A stretch of 64,000 bases of DNA. It comes from Ohtaekwangia sp. (GTDB lineage: Bacteria; Bacteroidota; Bacteroidia; Cytophagales; Cyclobacteriaceae). The position numbers and the translations under genes were made by a program. This document shows, piece after piece, positions 34,432-43,644 of this stretch. The first letter of the stretch is position 1, and each line of letters starts with the position of its first letter. The stretch spans positions 124,001-188,000 of the forward strand of contig JAJNPV010000046.1 of NCBI GenBank assembly GCA_021155195.1, given 5' to 3'. Below the pieces are notes generated by a model. It was given only the letters and a program-made list of their open reading frames with translations. It searched no databases and was not told where the DNA came from.

Positions 34432-35448
34432 TTATTTAATTCGGCACTGGTTAACTATTTCTGCTTTGAATCGTTTGTCACTTTTCATCGTTTCGAAAAA
34501 GTCATCTATATATTTTATCATCCCAGTAAATTCTTTAGCGTCAAAATCGTTTTGATATCGCATTAAGACAGCCTTAATAGTTCCTTCATTTTCAATAAAT
34601 TCCTTCCGAACTGCCTGATAGGCATCTTCCGATCGGCAGAATCCTCGAAATAATCGGTCTCTCACACTTGCAATATTTAACGTTTCATTGACTTGTGCAT
34701 ATGGCGCATCCACAAATCCAGACATGTCGAAATCGTAGGTCAGCGGGATGTACTCTTTGGTTTCCTTTAACTGAATCACCTTCGCATTGTGTAAAAAAGT
34801 TGTGCTCCAATCGGTATTGGCTATCATGTACTGAAATAAATCATGACGAATGGAATTGGTCTCTTCTAATAATTTAGGATGCAAGTTTAAATCTTCCACA
34901 ACTTTACCGTCATGTCTCTTTGCTACCAGATCATCGTCTTCAATAAAAAAACCTGTAATTATTGAAGACTTTGATTTTTTTCCCGCCTCATCTGTGAACT
35001 CAATAGTTAACAATCTTGTGTTGAATGTATATTTAGTAATGGGTTCGTCCATTTGATAGGCGATGTACTCTTTCATAATTAACGAGTTATCTTTTGCTTG
35101 TTTGCAGGGCAGCACGAGCTTAAGACTTTTATTTCCTTCAAAAACAGTACCCTTTGTATCATCCTTTTTAATCTTAATTCTCAGCGGTGGATAAGAACAT
35201 TCCTTCCTTCTGAAGTTACCTCGGGCACGCACCGATATCGCGATAGAATCCCAACTGCCGCCTGACTTATAATGCATCATTGCAGGAGTGTAAATGGTGT
35301 CATTTGTAATCGCTTTTACTCCCTTAACTGAGATAGCAAGTTTTATCTCCAAAGGTTTTTCATCAAGAAAAAGTGCTGTTACTTCATTTTTTTGGCCTTG
35401 CAATAAGCAGGGAATAAAGAGTAGTGAGAAGATAAAATACTTTTTCAT
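34432..35448 (-). CDS. Exported protein, distant CotH-kinase-like
   Basis: 338 residues with a signal peptide (KKYFIFSLLFIPCLLQGQ). No simple domain match is obvious, but features in order fit a CotH-like kinase core: SIAISVRARGNFRRKECSYPPLRIKIKK near the start, LKLVLPCKQAKDNSL and YIAYQM, GFFIEDDDLVAKRH, MIANTDWSTTFLHNAK, then YIPLTYDFDMSGFV, where an N-x-D-W and an aromatic/Pro-rich D-x-D stretch are expected. CotH proteins are secreted or spore-coat kinases. This assignment is inference. Confidence 0.5.
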   Translation of the reverse strand: MKKYFIFSLLFIPCLLQGQKNEVTALFLDEKPLEIKLAISVKGVKAITNDTIYTPAMMHYKSGGSWDSIAISVRARGNFRRKECSYPPLRIKIKKDDTKGTVFEGNKSLKLVLPCKQAKDNSLIMKEYIAYQMDEPITKYTFNTRLLTIEFTDEAGKKSKSSIITGFFIEDDDLVAKRHDGKVVEDLNLHPKLLEETNSIRHDLFQYMIANTDWSTTFLHNAKVIQLKETKEYIPLTYDFDMSGFVDAPYAQVNETLNIASVRDRLFRGFCRSEDAYQAVRKEFIENEGTIKAVLMRYQNDFDAKEFTGMIKYIDDFFETMKSDKRFKAEIVNQCRIK

Positions 35449-35475
35449 TATGTTCTTAAGGTTGATTTTTATTGC

Positions 35476-35889
35476 TCATTTTTTAAATAAGGCTATAACA
35501 TGTTCGTCCACACGCTTTGGCCGCAAGGTTGCCGCGTCCAGCATACACCAAACTGTTTTTGCTTTCGCGATTGGCTTTCCAGTTTTTGAATTCGTTATGT
35601 GTACATAGCGATCAGATCGAGGGCCCGTTGTTTCTTCAACCCAGGTAGTTGCTGTCAATGTTTCGTCTTTCAAGGCTGGGGTGATGTAGTCGATTTCATG
35701 ACGAAGGACAACCCATAAAAATTTCTTTTTGATTTCTTCCGGTGCAACAAAATTCCAATGAGTCTCGGCAATTTTCTGCACCCATTTTACATACACTACA
35801 TTGTTGACATGATTCATTATATCAAGGTCTTTATCGGTAACCTTAATTTCTACAGAAAAACCATACTCGCCTGGATGTGCTGGGGTCAT
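35476..35889 (-). CDS. Hotdog-fold acyl-CoA thioesterase (YbgC/4HBT-like)
   Basis: 137 residues. VTDKDLDIMNHVNNVVYVKWVQKIAETHW contains the 4HBT pattern D-x-x-x-H-V-N-N-x-x-Y; the core continues with HEIDYITPALKDETLTATTWVEE. The catalytic Asp of the usual YbgC type is placed one helix turn away, as in acyl-ACP/CoA thioesterases. Soluble, cytoplasmic. Probably hydrolyses acyl-CoA. It lies 27 bases upstream of the CotH-like gene on the same strand. Confidence 0.85.
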   Translation of the reverse strand: MTPAHPGEYGFSVEIKVTDKDLDIMNHVNNVVYVKWVQKIAETHWNFVAPEEIKKKFLWVVLRHEIDYITPALKDETLTATTWVEETTGPRSDRYVHITNSKTGKPIAKAKTVWCMLDAATLRPKRVDEHVIALFKK

Positions 35890-36055
35890 CGGATAAAAAC
35901 TGTTTTAACTAACAACATGATACAAGATACGGGTTCCCTTGAAGAATAGTTAATGAATGGGCTCAATCTTGCAGTGAAATAGTAAGGTAACTTATTGTAT
36001 CTTGCGTGAACAAAATAGGATTAGCATCAATTTTTTAGACTATAATAAACACAAT

Positions 36056-37297
36056 TTGACTTTCCACGATTTCACTTTCAACCCGCGACTACTGGATGGG
36101 TTGGATGCAATGGGTTTTTCGAAACCCACCCCAATACAAGAACAAGCGATTCCCGTAATACTTTCCAAGAAGGACTTGATAGCCTGCGCTCAAACAGGTA
36201 CGGGTAAAACCGCGGCCTACGTGCTACCGATACTTAACAATATAGTAGCGTCAGAAAAACGTCACTTGAATACGGTTATCATTGCGCCTACACGTGAACT
36301 GGCTCAGCAGATTGACCAACAGATAGAAGGATTCTCTTATTTTCTGGGTGTGAGCTCAATAGCGATCTATGGCGGTGGAGATGGTGCTACATGGGATCAG
36401 CAAAAAAGAGCCATGGAAGGTGGGGTTGACTTAATCATTGCAACACCGGGCCGCCTAATAGCCCAAATAGCCATGGGAACCATAAAGTTTGATCATGTTG
36501 AACATCTGGTGCTGGATGAAGCCGATCGGATGCTCGATATGGGTTTTTATGAAGACATTCTGAGAATCATTAAAGAACTACCTGCCACAAGGCAGACTCT
36601 TTTGTTTTCGGCAACTATGCCGCCTAAAATAAGAGCGCTTGCCAATCGAATTTTAAGGAATCCTTCGGAGATAAACATTGCTATCTCAAAACCGGCCGAA
36701 GGCATATTGCAGCAAGCTTATGTAGTTCATAATGAACAAAAGGAAAAACTGATTGACTTTCTGTTAAAAGAAAAACAATTCAATAGTGTACTCATTTTTG
36801 CATCTACAAAAGAGAATGTAAAGAAACTGGATCGCAATCTTCAGAGGTTAGGATTGAAAGCAAAAGCCATTCACTCAGATCTAGAGCAGGTTGAACGCGA
36901 GAATGTGTTGCGCGAGTTTAAGAATAAGAAACTTACTATTTTGATTGGTACTGACGTACTATCACGCGGAATTGATGTGGAAGGAATTGACTTGGTAATA
37001 AATTTTGATGTACCACCTGATCCTGAGGACTATATTCACCGCATTGGTCGCACAGCGCGCGCAGCTACAACAGGTACAGCGATTACTTTCATCAATCAAC
37101 TTGATCAACGAAAGTTCTTTAGAATTGAAAGTCTAATTGGCAAGGAAGTTCCTAAAATAACTTTGCCTCCGGAACTTGGGGAAGGACCTGCCTATACTCC
37201 GGAAGCGAAAAATCATTCTAAAGGGGAACATGGAAACAACTCAGGAAAAAAGAAACCATGGCGAGGCAAACGACCGGATAGGAAACCAAAATCGTAA
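36056..37297 (+). CDS. DEAD-box RNA helicase
   Basis: Helicase core with all motifs: Q motif GFSKPTPIQEQAIP, motif I AQTGTGKT, Ia PTRELAQQ, II VLDEADRM (DEAD), III SAT, IV-V STKENVKKL and GTDVLSRGID, VI HRIGRTARA. A basic Lys/Arg/Gly-rich tail (KKPWRGKRPDRKPKS) ends it, typical of RhlE-like helicases. Acts in RNA unwinding, ribosome assembly or decay. Family members begin LTFxDF, so the TTG at 36056 is preferred. The longer frame starts at TTG 36002, which overlaps a -7-like TATCTTGC (35998-36005). Confidence 0.92.
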   Translation: MTFHDFTFNPRLLDGLDAMGFSKPTPIQEQAIPVILSKKDLIACAQTGTGKTAAYVLPILNNIVASEKRHLNTVIIAPTRELAQQIDQQIEGFSYFLGVSSIAIYGGGDGATWDQQKRAMEGGVDLIIATPGRLIAQIAMGTIKFDHVEHLVLDEADRMLDMGFYEDILRIIKELPATRQTLLFSATMPPKIRALANRILRNPSEINIAISKPAEGILQQAYVVHNEQKEKLIDFLLKEKQFNSVLIFASTKENVKKLDRNLQRLGLKAKAIHSDLEQVERENVLREFKNKKLTILIGTDVLSRGIDVEGIDLVINFDVPPDPEDYIHRIGRTARAATTGTAITFINQLDQRKFFRIESLIGKEVPKITLPPELGEGPAYTPEAKNHSKGEHGNNSGKKKPWRGKRPDRKPKS

Positions 37298-37305
37298 GTA
37301 GGTTT

Positions 37306-38640
37306 TTATTTCTTTACTAGTGTTGAAATCATTTCACTAAAGTAGTTGCCATAATAAGGGCCTACCCAGTTCATACTCATTACTTCTTCTTTCTGTAGCT
37401 TTTCGTAATGAGAGTCTTCGGTGATGTATCCTGCATAATCACCATTAAAACTTGTAATGATTAGATGCTTGTTTTGTGAGTTTGCCAGTTCATTTAGTTC
37501 TTGTGTGATAAATAATTCACCTGAAAAATCGCAGGGAGTGCCAATCATTACGATATTTCCAAGTTGCAGATAAGTTAACTCCCCCTGGAGGGGACCTAAA
37601 ACCGTTGAAAATACCCAATCCCTTAGTTTCCAATTCTTCGCGATACGCAATTGTGAAGATCCAAATTGAACAGGAATATATGTGGCTGAAATTTGAATGG
37701 AATCCATAGCTTCATCATAGCTGGCTTTTGAAATTTTTTGAGACAGAACTTCGCCCGCTTTTGTTACTAACTCAAATTCGGTTTCTGGTAGTCCTGAAAG
37801 GCGATGGCTTCCCACCATACCTGCCATAAAAATCCCAAACGAATTTTCATGTTCATTCAATTGAGAAATCAGAGCCGCGGGGTAATCGCCTGAAAGTGCT
37901 TTGCTTTTTTTGCTAATGCTGGTTGCATGAGCACTAAACGTTACAAGATGTGCGGATGAACTATCGGCCGCTTCAAACTTAATTCCACGTAGCATTCCAT
38001 CGTGAGGTGCACCTTTCTCTAACCTATTTTCTGTGTATTCCTTTGCATCTGCTTCCCAATAAGATAGCCGTGCAGGCTGCATCGACTTATCAATTCGCTT
38101 TATTTCAACTAATAATCTTTCAGTAGCTTGATTTACCCAAGCATCCTCATACTTGCCAAGTACAAAGTTGCCCGCTAAACTATTATTCCAACCTCCTATA
38201 CCGTTATGTGTGTGAGTGGCACTGAAGTACAAAAAAGGTCTGTTGGGAAATTCTTTCGCAATTTTATTCTCTAATTTTTGCTTAATAGCAGGCGGAAAGA
38301 GGAGTAAATCTACACTGATAAGGTAACATGAAATACTCCCATTATTTAAACCTATAACACGTGCATACAAAGAATCGTGAACGGTTTCAAATTCATCGCG
38401 CATGCGATAACCAGCCATAGGCATCGGATGGTCTGGTGTTATTGAAATCTTTCCCCAGCCGGCTCTTAATTTTTGTGTAGGTGCATGGGTTTGCAGCGAC
38501 AAGGTATCCAATACACTCATCATTTCTTTATAAAAATCCTGATTGACCAATGGTGCACGATCCATAGGACCTACAATAGAAAATGAAATCACAGCCACTG
38601 CCATGATGAACGAGAATAGCCACTTAAGCCATCGCTTCAT
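37306..38640 (-). CDS. Neutral/alkaline ceramidase-like exported protein
   Basis: 444 residues with an N-terminal membrane anchor or signal (WLKWLFSFIMAVAVISFSIV). The catalytic N-terminal domain of neutral/alkaline non-lysosomal ceramidases is visible: AGWGKISITPDHPMPMAGY, VDLLLFP, and the zinc-binding SATHTHNGIGGWNNS. Only the N-terminal domain is clear and the length is about 60% of a full ceramidase. Members cleave N-acyl bonds in sphingolipids; Bacteroidota make sphingolipids, so a lipid substrate fits (inference). It starts 15 bases after the PorE-like gene ends. Confidence 0.8.
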   Translation of the reverse strand: MKRWLKWLFSFIMAVAVISFSIVGPMDRAPLVNQDFYKEMMSVLDTLSLQTHAPTQKLRAGWGKISITPDHPMPMAGYRMRDEFETVHDSLYARVIGLNNGSISCYLISVDLLLFPPAIKQKLENKIAKEFPNRPFLYFSATHTHNGIGGWNNSLAGNFVLGKYEDAWVNQATERLLVEIKRIDKSMQPARLSYWEADAKEYTENRLEKGAPHDGMLRGIKFEAADSSSAHLVTFSAHATSISKKSKALSGDYPAALISQLNEHENSFGIFMAGMVGSHRLSGLPETEFELVTKAGEVLSQKISKASYDEAMDSIQISATYIPVQFGSSQLRIAKNWKLRDWVFSTVLGPLQGELTYLQLGNIVMIGTPCDFSGELFITQELNELANSQNKHLIITSFNGDYAGYITEDSHYEKLQKEEVMSMNWVGPYYGNYFSEMISTLVKK

Positions 38641-38655
38641 CGGATAAAGTTAGAG

Positions 38656-40707
38656 TTACTTTTCAATGATAGTAAACTCAGTCCTGCGATTAAGTTGCCG
38701 TCCGGCTCTGGTTTTGTTATCCGAAATAGGTTTATCTGGTCCGAAGCCCGCCACAGAAATACGTGAACTATCAATGCCAGCTTGTACCAGGTGTTTTTTC
38801 ACCGCTTCGGCTCGTCTGCGGCTCAAGCCAACATTATATGGGTAGGAGCCAAGATTATCCGTATGGCCGCTAACTTCTACTTTTATGGTGGAAGACGTTT
38901 TCATAATCTGTTCCAGATATAAAATATCATCAAACGATTTTGGAATATCGCTGTCATGACCAAAATAAACATTTAACGTACGCTTGTAGTTTACAGCTAT
39001 CTTGTCCAAATAGATGGTGTCGTTAAGTATATTACTTTGAAGAGGTGACCCATAAAAATAATAGGATGAAGAATAGGGGATATACTCATTGCTCGAGACG
39101 AGAAGCTTATAGCGAATAGCGGTTCCTCCTGTTTTAATTTCAGTGCTATAGGTCCCGACAGCTACTTCATTAAATTTTATTTCATCACCTTGCGCAGCAG
39201 TAAGTTTTACCGTTGCCGGGATTGGCTTATGGGAATCCCCTTCAGCAATATGCACAGTAAAATTCACAGAGGAATAGCCTCCGGCAGCAGGAGGTGTTAC
39301 TTCTTTAACTTCTTGTACAGGGCGCATAGCTAATGCAGGCGATTCGTCTTCCATGGCCAGCACTGCATCAGCAAAATCGGGTTGATTATAGGCTGGTTCT
39401 TTCCAATTGCGGATATCAATTTTATAAATATCCTGCTCGCCAATTCCTTCCTTTCGCACGGAGGAGATATAAGCAAAATCTTCATCGCGTGTAAACACAA
39501 TATAAATATCATTTTCTACTGAGTTTATTGGGTATCCCATATTGATGGGTCTTTCCCACATATCTTTTTCAGCATTATAGGTAGAGCGATAAATATCAAG
39601 ATCTCCCATACCCGCGTGGCCATTCGAACTAAAATAAAGATGCTTACCGCTGGCCGAAACAAAAACTCCATCTTCATCTAAATCTGTGTTAACCAACTTA
39701 CCAAGGTTTTGCGGATTTGTCCATTTCCCTTTTGAATTTTTAGTACACACGTAAATGTCAGTACCACCATATCCGCCTGGCCGATTGCTTGAAAAGAATA
39801 ACTTCGTTCCGTCAGCTGTTATGGTTGCTGAGTTTTCTATGTACTCTGTGTTGATCTCCAATTCTTCGGGATCGGTCCAGGTGCCATCGGTTTTAAGGAA
39901 GGAAGCCAGTATATCTCCTCCATTTGAATCATGATACAGCAACATCTCTTTTCCATCGGGCGAAAGATTGACACTCGCATTATGATAATTGTTGTTCAAT
40001 GGCCCTGCTAAGTTTTTTGCAGGCGTCCATTCGTCATTCACTTTCCGGCTATAAAAAATCTCCTCGTAAAACTCGTTGTCGACAGCAAGCCGATTATTCG
40101 AATTTTCTTCAGGTCTACGCGTGGTAAACACCATAACCGTTTCATCCGCATTGATGGTGGGGGCGTAGTCGGGCCACTCTGAATTGATTCTATCATCCAT
40201 ATGAACCAAACTAACGTCAACGGGCTGAGCAATCATTATTTTAGCATTGTTACACTCAAATATTTTCCGGTTAACCTCATTTATCTTTTTTGATTTCTCA
40301 TAATCCAATGAGCGGGCGAGTAATCGATTATATCGGTTATAGAGAAGAATGGCACTATCAAATTTTTCGGAGTAATGAAAAGCCTGCCCTAAGTAGAAAA
40401 GGATGTCCTGATCAATTTTAGGATCAAGTTTGTAAGCATTCTTAAAATACTCAAGTGATTGCTCCTTTCGAATAGTAAGCATAATAGATCGGCCAGTCAT
40501 GAACTGAGCCTTGGCGCTTTTAGGATTAGCCTTGGCAGCCAGCATAAACATTTCTGTTGCTTGCTTGCGATGTGAGTAATCAAAGACTTCCATTCCCATT
40601 CGGTAATATTCTTCCGAAAGGGCAACAGAATCTTGCTGGGCAAATGAACATGAAACGAGAAAGACTCCTGCAAGTAATAGGAGCGGACGAGGGTAAAATA
40701 AAGCCAT
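38656..40707 (-). CDS. PorE-like lipoprotein: TPR + PD40 propeller + CRD + OmpA domain
   Basis: 683 residues. Lipobox FLVSC (Cys20). Residues about 25-150 are TPRs (ATEMFMLAAKANPKSAKAQF), about 170-450 a PD40/WD40-like propeller (NADETVMVFTTRRPEEN, SADGTKLFFSSNRPGGYGG-like blades), about 485-560 a carboxypeptidase-regulatory-like beta domain, and about 575-683 an OmpA peptidoglycan-binding domain (VEVSGHTDNLGSYPYNVGLSRRRAEAV, GFGPDKPIS). This order is that of PorE, a component of the type IX secretion system in Porphyromonas. It stands alone here, apart from other por/gld genes. Confidence 0.8.
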   Translation of the reverse strand: MALFYPRPLLLLAGVFLVSCSFAQQDSVALSEEYYRMGMEVFDYSHRKQATEMFMLAAKANPKSAKAQFMTGRSIMLTIRKEQSLEYFKNAYKLDPKIDQDILFYLGQAFHYSEKFDSAILLYNRYNRLLARSLDYEKSKKINEVNRKIFECNNAKIMIAQPVDVSLVHMDDRINSEWPDYAPTINADETVMVFTTRRPEENSNNRLAVDNEFYEEIFYSRKVNDEWTPAKNLAGPLNNNYHNASVNLSPDGKEMLLYHDSNGGDILASFLKTDGTWTDPEELEINTEYIENSATITADGTKLFFSSNRPGGYGGTDIYVCTKNSKGKWTNPQNLGKLVNTDLDEDGVFVSASGKHLYFSSNGHAGMGDLDIYRSTYNAEKDMWERPINMGYPINSVENDIYIVFTRDEDFAYISSVRKEGIGEQDIYKIDIRNWKEPAYNQPDFADAVLAMEDESPALAMRPVQEVKEVTPPAAGGYSSVNFTVHIAEGDSHKPIPATVKLTAAQGDEIKFNEVAVGTYSTEIKTGGTAIRYKLLVSSNEYIPYSSSYYFYGSPLQSNILNDTIYLDKIAVNYKRTLNVYFGHDSDIPKSFDDILYLEQIMKTSSTIKVEVSGHTDNLGSYPYNVGLSRRRAEAVKKHLVQAGIDSSRISVAGFGPDKPISDNKTRAGRQLNRRTEFTIIEK

Positions 40708-40823
40708 AGATCTACAATCTAAGATTTTGAAGTTTTAGGAGTCTTAAATTTATCGTTTTTTATTTGAATCCTAAGACATTCTTACCCAACCATTCAAATT
40801 TCTGTAGCTATTCAGTCTGAGTT

Positions 40824-41147
40824 TCAGGCACTGTGGCGATAGCGAGCTTCCCAATTACTCATCTCGCGAATCATCGCTTCTTCGTGAGGTGTAAGGTTTT
40901 CATTTTTCTTATCTGCCCGGTGTTGATCTATATCTGTAAAAAATTGCAACCGGTACTTAAATACGGTTTTGCTTCCAATCGCCAGTTTAATATCTCGCAA
41001 AGGAGTCTTTTCGTCAACCCAAAACATGAGCAAATCAATATCTCCCGAACTTCCCGGTAAATAAGAAACATCAGAGCGCCTTAAATTTTCTAAAACCTCT
41101 TCTTGAAAATCTTTCCTTCCTGTAATATATAATGTGCTCCAAGCCAT
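40824..41147 (-). CDS. Hypothetical 107-residue protein
   Basis: No signal peptide or membrane segment. The pattern MAWSTLYITGRKDFQEEVLENLRRSDVSYLPGSSGDIDLLMFWVDE looks like an alpha/beta small domain; the C-terminal part is helical and charged. No family recognised. It stands between the PorE-like gene and the divergent sigma gene. Confidence 0.55.
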   Translation of the reverse strand: MAWSTLYITGRKDFQEEVLENLRRSDVSYLPGSSGDIDLLMFWVDEKTPLRDIKLAIGSKTVFKYRLQFFTDIDQHRADKKNENLTPHEEAMIREMSNWEARYRHSA

Positions 41148-41366
41148 ACTTTCTCTGTTAAGTTCGCAAAGCGACCTCTAATCAATTCCGTCAGTTTAGG
41201 GATTGTCAGAACAAACCATTGTGCCGCGCTAGTTTAAAAAATTTTATTCTTGTGCTTGCGACTTGCTTGCTCTCTGCGAACTGCGATAATAACGAATACC
41301 CACCACAATTAGTTGCAAACCGAGGAGATATTCTGATTGAAATACACGAAGGCAAGAAGTTTCTAT

Positions 41367-41395
41367 TTGACCCACATAAACATAAATCGTATAAT
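41367..41395 (+). promoter_or_regulatory. E. coli-like promoter: TTGACC (41367-41372), 17 bp, TATAAT (41390-41395)
   Basis: A near-consensus sigma70-type -35 and a perfect -10 with exact 17-base spacing, 6 bases before ATG 41402, unlike the TAnnTTTG boxes elsewhere here. It predicts a leaderless or nearly leaderless mRNA. It may be chance in AT-rich DNA. Confidence 0.4.
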
Positions 41396-41401
41396 AACAG
41401 A

Positions 41402-41983
41402 ATGCAAAGAACAGACACCCGTGTAACACCCGAAATGATTGAAGAGGCTAAGGCGGGCAGTACGCGTGCATTTGGAATGATAGTCGACCAGTATCAGCCA
41501 TTTTCATATCGGGTAGCATTCCGGATAATAGGTAAAACCCAGGAAGCTGAAGATATCGTGCAGGAAAGTTTTATAAGTCTTTGGAAAAATTTTGGTCGCT
41601 ACCGTGCAGAGGTAAAACTAACTACTTGGCTATATCGAATTATTGTTAATAAATGTTTGGATTACTTTAAATCAGCACCAGTGAAACAGAGCAATAACAG
41701 AGTTGATATAGCACAGGCCTATGCAAAGGCAGACAGCAATACGCCCGAAACAGAACTTCAGAACAAGGAGGTAATGAGTGCCATTCAAGAAGCGGCAGAA
41801 TTGCTTACTCCTAAACAACGGGTGGTTTTTGTGCTTAGGGATTTGGAAGGACTTGAGGTTGATGAAGTTTGTGGGATTCTATCTATATCGACTGGGAATT
41901 TAAAGAGCAATCTGTACTATGCTCGGCTGGCTATGAGTGAGAAGTTAAAAATTTTCAAGGAACATGAACTAATGAATTTATGA
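41402..41983 (+). CDS. RNA polymerase sigma factor, ECF type
   Basis: 193 residues. Region 2: STRAFGMIVDQYQPFSYRVAFRIIG, EAEDIVQESFISLWKN and YRAEVKLTTWLYRIIVNKCLDY. Region 4: LTPKQRVVFVLRDLEGLEVDEVCGILSISTGNLKSNLYYARLAMSEKL. First gene of a three-gene operon: the anti-sigma factor follows with a 4-base overlap (ATGA). The long in-frame extension to 41219 (61 codons, partly hydrophobic) is unlike the family and is left out; homologues begin close to ATG 41402. Confidence 0.9.
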   Translation: MQRTDTRVTPEMIEEAKAGSTRAFGMIVDQYQPFSYRVAFRIIGKTQEAEDIVQESFISLWKNFGRYRAEVKLTTWLYRIIVNKCLDYFKSAPVKQSNNRVDIAQAYAKADSNTPETELQNKEVMSAIQEAAELLTPKQRVVFVLRDLEGLEVDEVCGILSISTGNLKSNLYYARLAMSEKLKIFKEHELMNL

Positions 41984-42501
41984 AGTGCGGGAAAATTGAA
42001 TCCTTAATTTATTTGTACTACGAACTTGATCATCAAGAAAGGCATCTGGTTGATATGCATATGAATGAATGTTCATCCTGCAAAGCTCTTTTTGTTAAGA
42101 CTAGTGGTCAGCATTCATTGATTCGAAAAGTTGGTGAGATGCCGTTAACAGCCACATCTCCTGAACAGATTAAGCGTAACATCATGAAGGCTGTCGAGAG
42201 TTCCAATAGAAACTGGTTTAATGAATTCGTTACGATAGTAACTACCTATTGGATACGAGCTTCTTTGGCAGTTGCCTCAATGCTTCTTACTGGTTTCTTT
42301 TTTGTTGAACTCTCATCTGATCATTCGCAAATGAATATCAGATCGAAATATACAGCATCGAATACTTATTTGAATACCCCTAAATTTCTGGAAGTTCAGG
42401 TGAAAAGACGAGAATCAGTCGCTCAAGTTTCTATTTATGATTGCTTCAAGCAAAAGGATTGTGATTTCTTAAAGAACCTTAAAACAAATAAAAACCTATG
42501 A
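41980..42501 (+). CDS. Putative zinc-finger anti-sigma factor
   Basis: 173 residues. A zinc-binding anti-sigma motif is present: His27-x3-Cys31-x2-Cys34 (MHMNECSSCKA). One membrane segment (about 91-112, ASLAVASMLLTGFFFVEL) separates the cytoplasmic sigma-binding part from a ~60-residue periplasmic tail with two Cys residues (DCFKQKDCDF). It starts inside the sigma gene and ends inside the next gene, each with a 4-base overlap. It likely holds the sigma factor inactive until a signal is received (known for the family). Confidence 0.85.
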   Translation: MKCGKIESLIYLYYELDHQERHLVDMHMNECSSCKALFVKTSGQHSLIRKVGEMPLTATSPEQIKRNIMKAVESSNRNWFNEFVTIVTTYWIRASLAVASMLLTGFFFVELSSDHSQMNIRSKYTASNTYLNTPKFLEVQVKRRESVAQVSIYDCFKQKDCDFLKNLKTNKNL

Positions 42502-43538
42502 AGAGTTTTAATATAGTATCAATCGTACTTGCATTGCTAACTACTCTAACTTCTTGCGAGCATAAGGTTGTGATGAACACCGAAGTTCATGAAGATGGTT
42601 CACTGGATAAAACTATCATTATTGAAGGAGATTCAGCAACTATAAATAGCAACTTTGTTGGTATAGGATCAGCAAAAGATTGGAACGTAACCGTGCTTAA
42701 AAAAGATAAGGTGGAAAAACAAGATCACGAAAAGTTTATCTTGACTTTTAGCAAACATTTCAATTCAGCGGAGGAAGCCAATCAGGATTTAAGTACACCA
42801 AGTGATACTTTATTTCGCGTAACGAGTCGTTTCAATAAAAAATTCAAGTGGTTCTATACGTATATCCAATACTCCGATACATATCAATCAATCAATCGGC
42901 TTCAGTATCCAACGACAGACTACTTTACACAGGAGGATTATAGTTTTATAGATCGATTACCGGCTGAAGGTAATTCAATCTCGAGAGCCGACAGTTTATA
43001 TCTCGATCGGTTAAATGATAAGATATTTGAAACCTATGGAACAAAGGCATTATTTGAAGAATATTATCAAGGGCTGGAGGGTTTATTGGAATCTGAAAAT
43101 CAGCACGCCTGGATTGACACACTTAAAAATCACAAAGAGAAGTTATTTCAAGCTATGGAAAATGGAAAGGATATAGAAGACTTATCCAGTTTATTGATTA
43201 TGGCGGGTATTCCAAAACTTCCAATCCCTAATGATGGAATACTAAGGCTCCGTGATCAGATTGAAACCCAAACCAATTTCATCTCTACAGCAAGCAATGG
43301 CAAATACGTTCATTCCATCACGTTGCCATACAGCCCAATTGATTCTAATGCTGACTCAGTAGCAGGAAATACACTCTTTTGGAAACCAAGTTCCATAAAA
43401 TTCCTATTAAAAGACTATGAAATGATAGGGGAGACCCGTACCCCAAATGCCTGGGCAATACTGATATCGGTAGGGTTTATACTCCTTTCTATAACTTTAA
43501 TATTCCGCAAAGTAAAAGGTAGCGCAAGACAGGTATAA
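42498..43538 (+). CDS. Hypothetical lipoprotein with C-terminal membrane anchor, third gene of sigma operon
   Basis: 346 residues with lipobox LTSC (Cys20, LTTLTSCEHK) and a C-terminal membrane helix (about 316-338, AWAILISVGFILLSITLIF) with a basic end. The middle is a long beta/helical region (MNTEVHEDGSLDKTIIIEGDSATIN) of no recognised family. Lipidation at one end and a helix at the other would tether the protein to the inner membrane twice. The 4-base overlap with the anti-sigma gene suggests it senses or transmits the signal, or is the output (inference). Confidence 0.65.
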   Translation: MKSFNIVSIVLALLTTLTSCEHKVVMNTEVHEDGSLDKTIIIEGDSATINSNFVGIGSAKDWNVTVLKKDKVEKQDHEKFILTFSKHFNSAEEANQDLSTPSDTLFRVTSRFNKKFKWFYTYIQYSDTYQSINRLQYPTTDYFTQEDYSFIDRLPAEGNSISRADSLYLDRLNDKIFETYGTKALFEEYYQGLEGLLESENQHAWIDTLKNHKEKLFQAMENGKDIEDLSSLLIMAGIPKLPIPNDGILRLRDQIETQTNFISTASNGKYVHSITLPYSPIDSNADSVAGNTLFWKPSSIKFLLKDYEMIGETRTPNAWAILISVGFILLSITLIFRKVKGSARQV

Positions 43539-43644
43539 TGGGAACTGATTTCCCATTATAGGAATAATTATCAGCAAAAATATCGTTTAAAGCTAGAATT
43601 TGGCTATTTAGCCTGCTGGCATGATTATCCCATTAAAGGATATC

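Noticed and set aside
35998..36005. TATCTTGC as firm promoter of the DEAD-box gene
   Set aside because: It lacks the T of TTTG and no -33 element is at the right distance; mentioned only to support the shorter start.
41219..41401. 61-codon in-frame N-terminal extension of the sigma gene with a signal-peptide-like run
   Set aside because: Homologous sigma factors begin near ATG 41402, a promoter-like motif lies just before that ATG, and a signal peptide on a sigma factor makes no sense.
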